NCBI GenBank assembly: GCA_023410025.1 | Contig: JAEYQM010000061.1 | Span: 1 to 64,000 of the forward strand | Origin: Bacillota bacterium | GTDB taxonomy: Bacteria; Bacillota_I; Bacilli_A; ML615J-28; CAG-698 | Reading direction: 5' to 3' | DNA length: 64,000 nucleotides | Shown: positions 35,688-43,927 of the stretch, one piece after another | Layout: every line of letters begins with the position of its first letter | Numbering within the stretch: position 1 is the first letter of the stretch | Notes under the pieces: model-generated | The model's input: only the letters and a program-made list of their open reading frames with translations | The model's database searches: none | Told to the model about the DNA's origin: nothing | Program-made: the position numbers and the translations under genes

Positions 35688-36942
35688 ACTTTATATATTC
35701 CTTTAATAAATTTTGATATTTTTGGCTAAGTCTTGCCTTTACATAAATTTCTGTCTCTAAATATTCGATATTATAAACAATAGAATCATTTTGTAAAGTG
35801 CTTAATATACTAATTTTATCATATGGTAAACTTAACTCAACATCTTTTTCATCCTTAAATAAAATGTCTTCAATCATTTTTGTTAATGAGTCAATATTAT
35901 GATTATTAATAGCACTAAACCTAATAGCATCAGTAAATTGTGGTGGAATATAGAAATATCCTTCAACTAAATCAATTTTGTTAAAAGCATAAATCATTGG
36001 AATATCTTTTACCCCAATTTCCTCAAGAACCTTATTAGTTGTTTCAATTTGTACTTGATAATTAGGATTTGAGGAATCAACTACATGAATGATTAAATCA
36101 GCTTCAGTAATTTCTTCTAGTGTTGATTTAAAAGCCTCAACAAGTTGAGTTGGAAGTTTGCTTACAAAACCAACTGTATCAGTTAATATAAATTCATGAT
36201 TGTTTTCAAGTTTAATCAATCGTGAAGAAGTTTCAAGGGTAGCAAATAGCATATCCTTTTCTAATACTTTCTTTTTTAATGCAGTCGAAGAATCTAAGAA
36301 GGCATTTAATGTAGAAGACTTACCACTATTAGTATAACCTGCAAGACAGACAACTGGAACATTATTGTTTTTACGTTTTTGTCTTTGTAGGGCTCTTTCT
36401 TTTGTTAATTCATCTAATTGACCTTTTAAAAAGGCAATTCGGTCATTTATATTTCTTCTATCAATTTCAAGTTGCGTTTCACCGGCTCCACGACCATGAG
36501 CGCCACCAGCAGCACCTCTTTGACGAGATAATCCTTCACGTAGACCAATAAGTCTTGGTAACATATATCTAAGAGATGCAATATCAACTTGAAGAATGGC
36601 CTCTTTAGTTGTTGCCCTTCTTTTAAATATTTCTAGTATAATATATGTTCTATCATATATATTAACTTCTAGAACTTCTTGCATATTGTTTATTTGTGTT
36701 GCTGATAATTGATCATTACAAACAACTAAATCTGGTTGTAAAGTTTCTATTAAAACTTTAATTTCATCCAGTTTGCCTTTTCGGACATAGGTATTAATAT
36801 TTGTTGTATTTGCTGCTTGTGAAACTGTTTCTATAATATCAATCTCACATGCATAACAGAGTTCCTTCATTTCTGTCATTTCATAATTATGTAATTCTTT
36901 GGTTGTAGTGTTAACCCCTACTAATATGGCTTTTTGTCTCAT
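35686..36942 (-). CDS. hflX: Ribosome-associated GTPase HflX
   Basis: HflX splits stalled ribosomes, often after heat or antibiotic stress. The 418-residue protein has the N-terminal HflX domain (LETLQPDLVVCNDQLSATQ) and the glycine-rich linker RQRGAAGGAHGRGAGETQLE. Its G domain has GYTNSGKSS (G1), DTVGFVSKLP (G3) and NKID (G4). ATG 36942 follows AGAAGGTG at good spacing; a GTG three codons upstream lies within that site. It is a single-gene unit on the minus strand. Confidence 0.95.
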   Translation of the reverse strand: MRQKAILVGVNTTTKELHNYEMTEMKELCYACEIDIIETVSQAANTTNINTYVRKGKLDEIKVLIETLQPDLVVCNDQLSATQINNMQEVLEVNIYDRTYIILEIFKRRATTKEAILQVDIASLRYMLPRLIGLREGLSRQRGAAGGAHGRGAGETQLEIDRRNINDRIAFLKGQLDELTKERALQRQKRKNNNVPVVCLAGYTNSGKSSTLNAFLDSSTALKKKVLEKDMLFATLETSSRLIKLENNHEFILTDTVGFVSKLPTQLVEAFKSTLEEITEADLIIHVVDSSNPNYQVQIETTNKVLEEIGVKDIPMIYAFNKIDLVEGYFYIPPQFTDAIRFSAINNHNIDSLTKMIEDILFKDEKDVELSLPYDKISILSTLQNDSIVYNIEYLETEIYVKARLSQKYQNLLKEYIK

Positions 36943-36991
36943 CGTATTCACCTTCTAACTATACTATTATATCACAAGAAATAAAAAAAAA

Positions 36992-38371
36992 TTAATTATT
37001 TAAAATTAATTTTTTTTCAATTTCTTTAATATTAAAAGCTTTTTTGATTGAAAAAATGGCAATAGGAACAAAAATTAATGCAGTCAACGTTTCAGCTGTT
37101 GCATAAGCATACCAAATATCATTTGGACTAATTTTCGAAAGAATTATAGCCGATGGAATAAGGATAATTACTTGTCTAAATAGACTCATAAACAATGACT
37201 TAAACCCATGTCCGATTGCTTGAAAACTTGTTGCAAAAATAATTGAAAATACTGCTGGGATAAAGCTAAAACTTATAATTGGTAAAGCTTTTAATCCAAT
37301 GGTAATCATATTTGTATCTGGTTCAAAAATATCTAATAATAAATTTGTTGCAAATTGGAAAGCAATAAATCCAATAATCATAATGGTAAAGCCTGTAAAT
37401 AACATTATTGATAAAGCCTTTTTAAATCTATCTTTAATATTTGCTCCATAATTATAAGAAAGAATTGGCATTCCCCCTTGATTCATACCAAATATAGGCA
37501 TAAATACAAAAGATTGGAGTTTAAAGTATACAGATAATACATTAACCGCTGCTTTACCAAGTTCTTCAGTTGGAAAAGATGTTGATAGAAGAGTATTTAA
37601 AGTAGCAGTAGTTAATGAAGAAATACTATTCATTATGGTTACTGGTAAACCAACATTCAATATTTGATTAAAATGAGTCTTGTTAAATTTAACACCAATT
37701 GGATTAATGTTAACAACTTGTTTTCTAAAAATAAATACTGAGATTGATAATGACATTGCTAGTGCTTGTCCAATTATTGTTGCAATAGCAGCACCATTAA
37801 CTCCAAGATTTAAGTTGAAAATAAATATTGGGTCTAATATAATATTGGTAATTGCTCCAACAAGTTGGCAAATCATCGGAACAATCATATTACCAATTCC
37901 TTGTAATATTCTTGATGAAGTTAGTTCAATAATGGAGAAGGCACTAAATGCCATTACAATAAACATATAACCACTACCAATGTTAATAACTTCTGAGTCA
38001 TTAGTCATCAATTTAAAAAACGGTTTTGAAACTATAAAAGATAAAACAAAAAACATTAGACTAACTACTATTGCAATAATAATACCCATTTTTGCAACGT
38101 TATTTGCTTCATCTTTCTTTTGTTCTCCAAGTTTCCTAGATATTAAAGAACTTGTACCAACACCAATACCAATTGAGAAAGCAAGAATTAGTAGTTGGAT
38201 TGGATAGGCTAAACTTACAGCATTAAAAGCTGTTGGACTTATTTTAGAAACATACATTGAATCAACAATATTATATAAAGATTGTATCAGCATTGAAAAC
38301 ATTGCTGGTACACTCATTGCTACTATTAGTTTGCCTACGGGCATCGTTTTTAATTTTTCACTTGTATCCAT
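36992..38371 (-). CDS. MATE-family multidrug/Na+ antiporter
   Basis: The 459-residue protein has twelve predicted membrane helices and typical MATE repeats. These include GKLIVAMSVPAMFSMLIQSLYN, VDSMYVSKISPTAFNAVSLA, and the second-half equivalents GLPVTIMNSISSLT and FGMNQGGMPILSYNYGA. The family exports cationic drugs or metabolites in exchange for H+ or Na+; the substrate is unknown. AAGGTGATAT precedes ATG 38371. The gene lies upstream of hflX, with 49 bases between them. Confidence 0.93.
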   Translation of the reverse strand: MDTSEKLKTMPVGKLIVAMSVPAMFSMLIQSLYNIVDSMYVSKISPTAFNAVSLAYPIQLLILAFSIGIGVGTSSLISRKLGEQKKDEANNVAKMGIIIAIVVSLMFFVLSFIVSKPFFKLMTNDSEVINIGSGYMFIVMAFSAFSIIELTSSRILQGIGNMIVPMICQLVGAITNIILDPIFIFNLNLGVNGAAIATIIGQALAMSLSISVFIFRKQVVNINPIGVKFNKTHFNQILNVGLPVTIMNSISSLTTATLNTLLSTSFPTEELGKAAVNVLSVYFKLQSFVFMPIFGMNQGGMPILSYNYGANIKDRFKKALSIMLFTGFTIMIIGFIAFQFATNLLLDIFEPDTNMITIGLKALPIISFSFIPAVFSIIFATSFQAIGHGFKSLFMSLFRQVIILIPSAIILSKISPNDIWYAYATAETLTALIFVPIAIFSIKKAFNIKEIEKKLILNN

Positions 38372-38436
38372 TATATCACCTTCAAATTATTATACCTGCT
38401 TATAGATTAATGTCAAATAAAAAAAAGAATAATACA

Positions 38437-38465
38437 TTGAAAAAAAGTAATGAATATGATAGAAT
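38437..38465 (+). promoter_or_regulatory. Promoter of the 150-aa membrane protein-DUF3137-lemA unit
   Basis: TTGAAA (38437-38442) and TAGAAT (38460-38465) are 17 bases apart, with TG extended -10. Confidence 0.65.
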
Positions 38466-38482
38466 GTATATGAGGCGATGTT

Positions 38483-38935
38483 ATGACAAATATATTTATT
38501 TTTTATTTTTTAATCATATCTTATTTCACTTTTGTTATATATTATGTTAGTAAAAAAGTTAAAATTATTAAGAATGAAGGCGATGGAGATAATATCACAT
38601 ATACGATCCATAAAATGATTAGAAACATTTTATTTTTCTCAATATTTCTATTTATGTTATCTACAGAATTGTTGTATAAGATAAATAGTAGTGAATCCAT
38701 TTCTCAAAGCAATATTGGTATTGCTCTAGCAAGTGCAACATTAATATTTTATGTAATGTTTTTAATTAGAGATATTTATAAAGATAAAATATCAAAATAT
38801 TTACAACAAAATTATAATATTTATATTGAAGATAATAGCTTTGTGATTAAGGGTAGTGCAGTGATAATTATTTGCATGTCTATATTATTATTAAATTTTG
38901 TCATTTCAATAATGATTTTGAATGGAGGAATTTAA
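38483..38935 (+). CDS. Small membrane protein of unknown function
   Basis: The 150-residue protein has four likely membrane helices: near residues 3-22, 48-66, 80-100 and 125-147. Short charged loops lie between them, one reading VKIIKNEGDGDNITYT. I recognise no family. It is the first gene of a likely operon with the DUF3137 and LemA genes, with 2 bases to the next start. Confidence 0.75.
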   Translation: MTNIFIFYFLIISYFTFVIYYVSKKVKIIKNEGDGDNITYTIHKMIRNILFFSIFLFMLSTELLYKINSSESISQSNIGIALASATLIFYVMFLIRDIYKDKISKYLQQNYNIYIEDNSFVIKGSAVIIICMSILLLNFVISIMILNGGI

Positions 38936-38937
38936 TA

Positions 38938-39798
38938 TTGGATTTTATGTCGTTAGAAAATAAACGTAAAAGTTGCGTTAAAATTGTTGTATTTGGTTAT
39001 ATAATTGCTGTGGTGGGAGCACTTCTTACCTTTGGGCTTTATGAAAACCAATTTATTGGATTTATTGTACTAGTAATTGGAGGAATTTTACTAATATCAG
39101 GATATGGAAATTTCTCTTCTATTTCTAAGGATTTTAAAAACAAATATTTAAAAGAACTAATTCAAGAAACTTTTGAAAATTCTTCATATTTTCCAAATAA
39201 AGGGGTAAATGTGAATGATGTTTATAGTTCGGATTTAGTTAAGAAAGCTGATCGTTATCATACAGAGGATTTAATTACCGGAACATTTGATGGAGTTAAT
39301 TTTATGACCTCAGATGTTAAGTTAGAAGAACGTCATGTAAGAAGAACAAAGAATGGTACGCAAGTATATTACGTAACATACTTTTTAGGAAGATATTTCT
39401 CTTTTGATTTTCCAAAAGATTTTAAAAGTAAAATATTAGTTACTGAAGGATCTCTAATGACATGGTTTTCTAGTTATAAGAAAATTGAATTGGAGTCGGT
39501 TGAGTTTAATAAAAAGTTTAATATTTATACAAAAAACGAACATGATGCATTCTATGTGTTGACACCACATTTAATGGAATCAATATTACAACTGGAAAAA
39601 CAAAATCCAGGATCTATTGGACTAACATTTACTGGTAATAGACTTATTGTTTTAATTAACAATGGTATTAATACATTTGAACTATCATTGTTTAAAAGGG
39701 TTGATCAAACAGTAATTAATAATTTAAATAGAGATTTAGCAGTTATTAAAAAAATAATTAATGATCTAAAATTAAATAGAAAAATATTTGTTGATTAG
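38938..39798 (+). CDS. DUF3137-domain membrane protein
   Basis: The 286-residue protein has two membrane helices in its first 65 residues. A soluble DUF3137-like domain follows, with EDLITGTFDGVNFMTSDVKL, VTYFLGRYFSFDFPKDF and a final stretch predicted to be beta-rich. TTG 38938 lies 8 bases after GGAGG and is the best start; ATG 38947 is the alternative. DUF3137 genes are often paired with lemA, as here. Function is unknown, presumably at the membrane. Confidence 0.82.
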   Translation: MDFMSLENKRKSCVKIVVFGYIIAVVGALLTFGLYENQFIGFIVLVIGGILLISGYGNFSSISKDFKNKYLKELIQETFENSSYFPNKGVNVNDVYSSDLVKKADRYHTEDLITGTFDGVNFMTSDVKLEERHVRRTKNGTQVYYVTYFLGRYFSFDFPKDFKSKILVTEGSLMTWFSSYKKIELESVEFNKKFNIYTKNEHDAFYVLTPHLMESILQLEKQNPGSIGLTFTGNRLIVLINNGINTFELSLFKRVDQTVINNLNRDLAVIKKIINDLKLNRKIFVD

Positions 39799-39808
39799 GA
39801 GGAATAAT

Positions 39809-40387
39809 ATGAATCTATTTTTACTTAGTACTTTAGAAGTAACATTAATCATTGTTGGTGCAGTGTTACTACTTATTGTTTTATGGTACATTGGTGCAGT
39901 TAACAAATTCCGTCAACTTGAAGTTAAAGTTGATGAGGCTATGAGTGGAATTGATGTCGCTCTTACAAAAAGATTTGATGCTCTAACAAAACTTCTTGAT
40001 ACAACAAAAGGTTATGCAAAGCATGAAAGTGAAACATTAGAAAAAGTAATTAAATGGCGTAATGGAATTCCATCAAATGCTACTTTAGAAGATAAACAAG
40101 AATTTGCTAATCAATTAACAAAAGTAGCAAATGGATTAAATGTTGTTGTTGAAAATTACCCAGACTTAAAAGCAAACACAATGTTTAATAATTTACAAAA
40201 GGCAATTATGGATACTGAAGAACATCTTCAAGCATCACGTCGTTTATATAATTCAAATGTAAGAATTATTAATGAAATGATTGTAAAAATACCTTATAGC
40301 ATTGTTGCTAGAAACATCAATATGACTAAAAAGCCATTCTTTGAAGCAGAAGCAGCAAAACGTCAAGACGTGAAGATGAATTTCTAA
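39809..40387 (+). CDS. LemA-family protein
   Basis: The 192-residue protein has one N-terminal membrane helix and a long four-helix-bundle domain typical of LemA. Markers are WYIGAVNKFRQLEVKVDEA, MSGIDVALTKRFDALTKLLD, VVVENYPDLKANTMFNNLQ and ASRRLYNSNVRIINEMI. The C-terminal KKPFFEAEAAKRQDVKMNF matches the family end. AGGAGG precedes ATG 39809. The role of LemA is unsettled; it is often linked to envelope stress. Confidence 0.95.
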   Translation: MNLFLLSTLEVTLIIVGAVLLLIVLWYIGAVNKFRQLEVKVDEAMSGIDVALTKRFDALTKLLDTTKGYAKHESETLEKVIKWRNGIPSNATLEDKQEFANQLTKVANGLNVVVENYPDLKANTMFNNLQKAIMDTEEHLQASRRLYNSNVRIINEMIVKIPYSIVARNINMTKKPFFEAEAAKRQDVKMNF

Positions 40388-40396
40388 AATTTGAAA

Positions 40397-40424
40397 ACAG
40401 ATGATTTATATCATTTGTTTTTTT
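40397..40424 (+). terminator. Terminator after lemA
   Basis: ACAGATGAT (40397-40405) pairs with ATCATTTGT (40410-40418), with one G-U pair and a TTAT loop, followed by a T-run. It isolates the next unit from the lemA operon. Confidence 0.82.
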
Positions 40425-40556
40425 ATTTACTTATTTTTTCCCTATTATTCGACACGTTTATACAATTTTTTCTATAAATATCAAAATATTGATAATTTAA
40501 TACTAAAAATACATTAATAATAAATAAAATAATTAAAAATCTCAATAAAATGAGTA

Positions 40557-40585
40557 TTGACAATAAAATACAATTTTGATATAAT
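40557..40585 (+). promoter_or_regulatory. Perfect-consensus promoter of the peptide/regulator unit
   Basis: TTGACA (40557-40562), a 17-base spacer and TGATATAAT (-10 at 40580-40585) match the SigA consensus at every position, including the extended -10. It is the strongest promoter seen in the window. CAATAAAAT occurs at 40543-40551 and again at 40561-40569, an 18-base period around the -35. CAATA/TATTG also forms an inverted repeat there. These are possible regulator sites. Confidence 0.85.
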
Positions 40586-40631
40586 TAAACTAGAAATACC
40601 GAAAATTGGTGTTTTTAATAAGGGGGATAGT

Positions 40632-40790
40632 ATGAAAAAATTAATCAAAGTTGTTTTATGTCTTATATTAGTTGCTATGCTTAGTTTTGCACCTAAATTA
40701 ACTCAAGGACCTGGCGATGGTGGACCAGGACCTGATGATCGTCCAATTTCATATATTAATGGAATTCCAGGATCAACTGAAGGAATGTAA
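40632..40790 (+). CDS. 52-aa secreted peptide, putative signalling pro-peptide
   Basis: The ORF has a strong AAGGGGG site before ATG 40632. The product has a textbook Sec signal: KKLIK, then a hydrophobic core VVLCLILVAMLSFA. About 32 exported residues follow, rich in Gly, Pro and Asp (QGPGDGGPGPDDRP), with the C-terminus SYINGIPGSTEGM. It has no Cys beyond the signal and no bacteriocin leader motif. The next gene, 34 bases on, encodes an HTH/TPR regulator. The pair resembles PapR/PlcR or AimP/AimR modules, in which the exported pro-peptide is matured and re-imported to bind the regulator. That role is an inference. A small secreted or surface peptide of another kind is possible. Confidence 0.75.
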   Translation: MKKLIKVVLCLILVAMLSFAPKLTQGPGDGGPGPDDRPISYINGIPGSTEGM

Positions 40791-40824
40791 TTAGGTTGTA
40801 TTAATAAGGGAGTAGGGAGGAACC

Positions 40825-42057
40825 ATGATCTTTTTCGATTTCGAAATACAAAACTACTTTAAGAGTAATAAATATTTAATAGCAATTGTTAATTACTCTA
40901 GGAAAAAAAGTAAAATAAGTAAAAAACAGATGCAAAAAGATAACCTTATCTCTCATGCAACATTTAGAAGAGCAGAAGTGACCGATTTTGTCGGTCACTC
41001 TGAACTTTTAAATAAACTTGCTTTTTATTTTAATATTCCAATTGATTATGATATGAATTTAATAAATGAAATAAATGATTATTTCAATCAATTTTATACA
41101 TATTTGTATTTTAATCAACTTGATAAAATGAAAGAATATTATCAAAAAATAGAATCAAAGAAAAGCATGATGGAAAATAGTATCTTATTATCAATCTATC
41201 ACTTTGCTAGGGTTATTTATTATATAAGTTCACCAAAGCGAGTTGAAATTGACGCAATATCTGAATCTCTTGAACAATTAGAATTATTTAGAGAAGATCT
41301 AACTGATATTTTTCAATTTTTATTAGATCAATATACGTATTACTTTTATTCATTAAATCATCAGTCAGAAAATGCAATTAAGTATTATGATAAAGTATAT
41401 ACAGAATCAAAAAAATTTCCACGTCACATCCCGCTAGTTTTATATCAAATGGCATTAAATCATTATTTTGTAAATGATTATGCTAATTCTATTTTTTATT
41501 CAATTGAAGCATTAGAAAAATTAGAAGCTGATTTAAACTATAGTAGAGCATTGTTATGCAATTTAAACATTGCCATTTGTTTTGAACGTTTAGACAACAC
41601 AGTAAAGAGCAAAGAAATTATTAATAAGATATACTTGCATATGGTTGTCAATGATAACCCAAGAACAAGATATCTAGCTGATTTAACACTTGCCAACTGT
41701 TATGTAACAGAAAAAAATTATGAACTTGCCATTGAAAAATTTACCAATCTTGAATCAACAAGGCAAGTCAAAGGTGAAAACTCTTTAATGATAATTTATT
41801 GTTATTATAAATTAGGTAAAGAAGAAGAACTTAAAAAACTTGCAAGTTTTCTTCATAAAGAAAGAGAAAACAAAAATTTCTTCTATGGTTATGATGATCT
41901 TGTTATTTTATTTGAAGAATTATTAAGTAGAAATAAGAAGAGTATCTTCAATAAATTTTTGATTGCTCAAAAGAGCTTCCCAGCATATAGCGATTCAAAA
42001 ATTGTCGATCTAGTATTTAAAGAATTAAAAGCGAGAAAGATTATTCAAAAGAGCTAG
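40825..42057 (+). CDS. HTH-TPR (RRNPP-like) transcriptional regulator
   Basis: The 410-residue protein has a weak N-terminal helix-turn-helix region, approximately residues 20-75. It reads ISKKQMQKDNLISHATFRRA followed by LLNKLAFYFNIPID, the form seen in Rgg/PlcR/MutR-type regulators. Helical repeats of TPR type fill the rest (SENAIKYYDKVYTESKKFP, DYANSIFYSIEALEKLEADL, NYELAIEKFTNLES). There is no membrane segment or enzyme motif. Length and layout recall AimR and PlcR receptors that bind short peptides. A GGGAGG site precedes ATG 40825, and the gene directly follows the small secreted peptide gene. The regulator identity is well supported; peptide binding is inferred. Confidence 0.8.
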   Translation: MIFFDFEIQNYFKSNKYLIAIVNYSRKKSKISKKQMQKDNLISHATFRRAEVTDFVGHSELLNKLAFYFNIPIDYDMNLINEINDYFNQFYTYLYFNQLDKMKEYYQKIESKKSMMENSILLSIYHFARVIYYISSPKRVEIDAISESLEQLELFREDLTDIFQFLLDQYTYYFYSLNHQSENAIKYYDKVYTESKKFPRHIPLVLYQMALNHYFVNDYANSIFYSIEALEKLEADLNYSRALLCNLNIAICFERLDNTVKSKEIINKIYLHMVVNDNPRTRYLADLTLANCYVTEKNYELAIEKFTNLESTRQVKGENSLMIIYCYYKLGKEEELKKLASFLHKERENKNFFYGYDDLVILFEELLSRNKKSIFNKFLIAQKSFPAYSDSKIVDLVFKELKARKIIQKS

Positions 42058-42105
42058 TCCCTACCCAACATTAAATTATAACAATTACTAGTTTAGGAGA
42101 ATAAG

Positions 42106-43176
42106 ATGAAAGATAAAATAGTACATCATATAAGAAGAATTAGTAAAAAATCTAAAATGAACGATGAAAATTATTTACAAAAAATTATTAATTCTTCCAT
42201 TGATTATTTTTATGAATTAATTAATGTAGGTTACTCACATTTCTTGAGTTATAAAATAGTTATTAGAAAATCCAAACACTTAATTAATGAGATTCAGAAA
42301 ACGCAAAACTACAAACATAATACTACATTATACTTAATTGGAATATTACTTGCTGCAACAAATTATGTGCTATTTTTTCTGCTAAATCGAAACATTAGTC
42401 ATATATTTATTTTTGATTGCTTTGTAATAATAGCAATCTTTTTATTTTATTTATTTTTATTTAAAAATAATATTAATAAATTATTTAAAGATAAATTAAA
42501 AAAATTTCTTGTACTAACAATTTCTAATATATTAATTTATTATTTGCTGACCACTATTTTAAAATTAAACTTTTATATAGTAATTAGTATTCTCTTAGCA
42601 TTAAGTAATATAATATGGTGCATAAATCAAAAAAAAGGTGGAAATATATTATTAGTAACTATACCATCATTATTATTTTTTATATTTGTAAGTTATAATA
42701 ATATTTTTAAAATTAATAATATTAATTTGCTTTTAATAATAATGGTAAGCTCATTTTTCTATTTTTTTATTAATGTAAATTTTAAATATCTTCATAATTT
42801 ATACTTATTTATTCTAACAATAATTTTTATTGTAGTTATAAATATGTATAGACCATTTATCGAAATCGTATATTTATACGTATTAATTTATGCATTATTA
42901 TCCTTTCTAATTATTAAGCGTGTTTCCAAGATTATTACAAGAGAAGACTATAAAACTATATACAAATTATTTCTTTTCGCATTAATCTTTATTTACTGTC
43001 TTGATATTGGAATTGGTATTGCTAAAGATATAGAAACTTCACTTATTAGTAATGATGAATTTATTTCTTTTATTTTATTTATTGAAATTACTGAATTAAT
43101 ATATGCATTTAATATTAGTTTTTTTAGTTTTAGTGATGAAATAAAATTAAAAGAATTAATAAACTCAACTTACTAG
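42106..43176 (+). CDS. Polytopic membrane protein of unknown function
   Basis: The 356-residue protein has a soluble basic N-terminus of about 75 residues (IRRISKKSKMNDENYLQKI). About nine closely packed membrane helices follow, very rich in Ile, Leu, Phe and Asn. I recognise no family or catalytic motif. It lies 48 bases after the RRNPP-like regulator on the same strand with its own TTTAGGAG site, and no promoter or terminator lies between, so it is probably cotranscribed. It could be an exporter, a peptide-processing protein or a target of the regulator; nothing decides. Confidence 0.75.
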   Translation: MKDKIVHHIRRISKKSKMNDENYLQKIINSSIDYFYELINVGYSHFLSYKIVIRKSKHLINEIQKTQNYKHNTTLYLIGILLAATNYVLFFLLNRNISHIFIFDCFVIIAIFLFYLFLFKNNINKLFKDKLKKFLVLTISNILIYYLLTTILKLNFYIVISILLALSNIIWCINQKKGGNILLVTIPSLLFFIFVSYNNIFKINNINLLLIIMVSSFFYFFINVNFKYLHNLYLFILTIIFIVVINMYRPFIEIVYLYVLIYALLSFLIIKRVSKIITREDYKTIYKLFLFALIFIYCLDIGIGIAKDIETSLISNDEFISFILFIEITELIYAFNISFFSFSDEIKLKELINSTY

Positions 43177-43190
43177 AAGTTGAGTTTGTT
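43162..43190 (+). terminator. Terminator-like hairpin ending the peptide/regulator unit
   Basis: AACTCAACTT (43162-43171) and AAGTTGAGTT (43177-43186) form a perfect 10-bp stem over a 5-base loop that includes the stop codon. The following T-run is short (TGTT), so termination may be partial. Confidence 0.65.
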
Positions 43191-43206
43191 AATGGAGATA
43201 AATAGT

Positions 43207-43235
43207 TTGCTAATTTACTTATTATTTGATATAAT
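43207..43235 (+). promoter_or_regulatory. Promoter of the YczE-like gene
   Basis: TTGCTA (43207-43212) and TATAAT (43230-43235) are 17 bases apart, with a TG extended -10. Confidence 0.75.
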
Positions 43236-43255
43236 AGTAGAGGTCAGGTGAGTTC

Positions 43256-43885
43256 ATGAAGAAGCAAATAAATTATTTTGAGCGTGTTGTAGTGCTGGTG
43301 ATTGGTGTTTTTATTATAGCATTTGGAGCAACACTACTCGTTAAATCCGATATTGGTGGCGACTCAATTCTGGTATTACAAGAAGGGTTTACACATTTGA
43401 TTGGACTTGATATTAGTAAATTGGGTACAGGTATTTTAATATTAAATTCTTTTTTAATTATAGTTTTATTTTTTATGAACAAAAGAATGGTTAATATAGG
43501 AACCTTTGTTATATCACTTTTAATGGGGCCTTTAGTTACTTTATATTTAAAAATTCCTTTCTTAGTTACACCAGATACCTTTCTTTTTAAGTTTATTGTT
43601 ACCATTACAGGTATTGTTATATCAAGTTTAGGAGTGGCAATTTATATATTTGCTAATGTTGGTTATTCACCATATGAAGGAATTATATTAACTATTAAAG
43701 ATAAATTTAATTTGCGTTTTGCTTATGTAAAGATTGCTGCAGACATTGCCATGTTTTCTATTGGTGCAATCTTAGGTGGTACATTTGGGGTTGGTTCAAT
43801 AATGACAATAATATTGTTTGGCCCCCTAATTGATATCTTTGGAAAATTAATTAATTTAAAATTGACTACTGAAAAACCACAATAA
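43256..43885 (+). CDS. YczE/YitT-family membrane protein
   Basis: The 209-residue protein has five to six membrane helices. The N-terminal stretch VFIIAFGATLLVKSDIGGDS and the repeat GIVISSLGVAIYIFANVGYSPYEG-like segment are typical of the YczE/YyaS group. GTFGVGSIMTIILFGPLIDIFG closes the core. Members are uncharacterised transport-like proteins; Bacillus YczE affects post-translational control of surfactin-type metabolites. The start is ATG 43256 after AGGTGAG. It is monocistronic between a promoter and a terminator. Confidence 0.85.
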   Translation: MKKQINYFERVVVLVIGVFIIAFGATLLVKSDIGGDSILVLQEGFTHLIGLDISKLGTGILILNSFLIIVLFFMNKRMVNIGTFVISLLMGPLVTLYLKIPFLVTPDTFLFKFIVTITGIVISSLGVAIYIFANVGYSPYEGIILTIKDKFNLRFAYVKIAADIAMFSIGAILGGTFGVGSIMTIILFGPLIDIFGKLINLKLTTEKPQ

Positions 43886-43900
43886 GTGGTTTTTTTAATT
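43872..43900 (+). terminator. Terminator of the YczE-like gene
   Basis: AAAAACCAC (43872-43880) and GTGGTTTTT (43886-43894) form a 9-bp stem with an AATAA loop and a T-run. Confidence 0.85.
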
Positions 43901-43907
43901 TATAAAA

Positions 43908-43927
43908 AAAAGAGCATAAGCTCTTTT
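43908..43927 (-). terminator. Terminator of gnd-zwf
   Basis: AAAAGAGC and GCTCTTTT pair over an ATAA loop. On the minus strand the hairpin starts at the zwf stop codon and is followed by a T-run (the A-run on the + strand). Confidence 0.8.
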
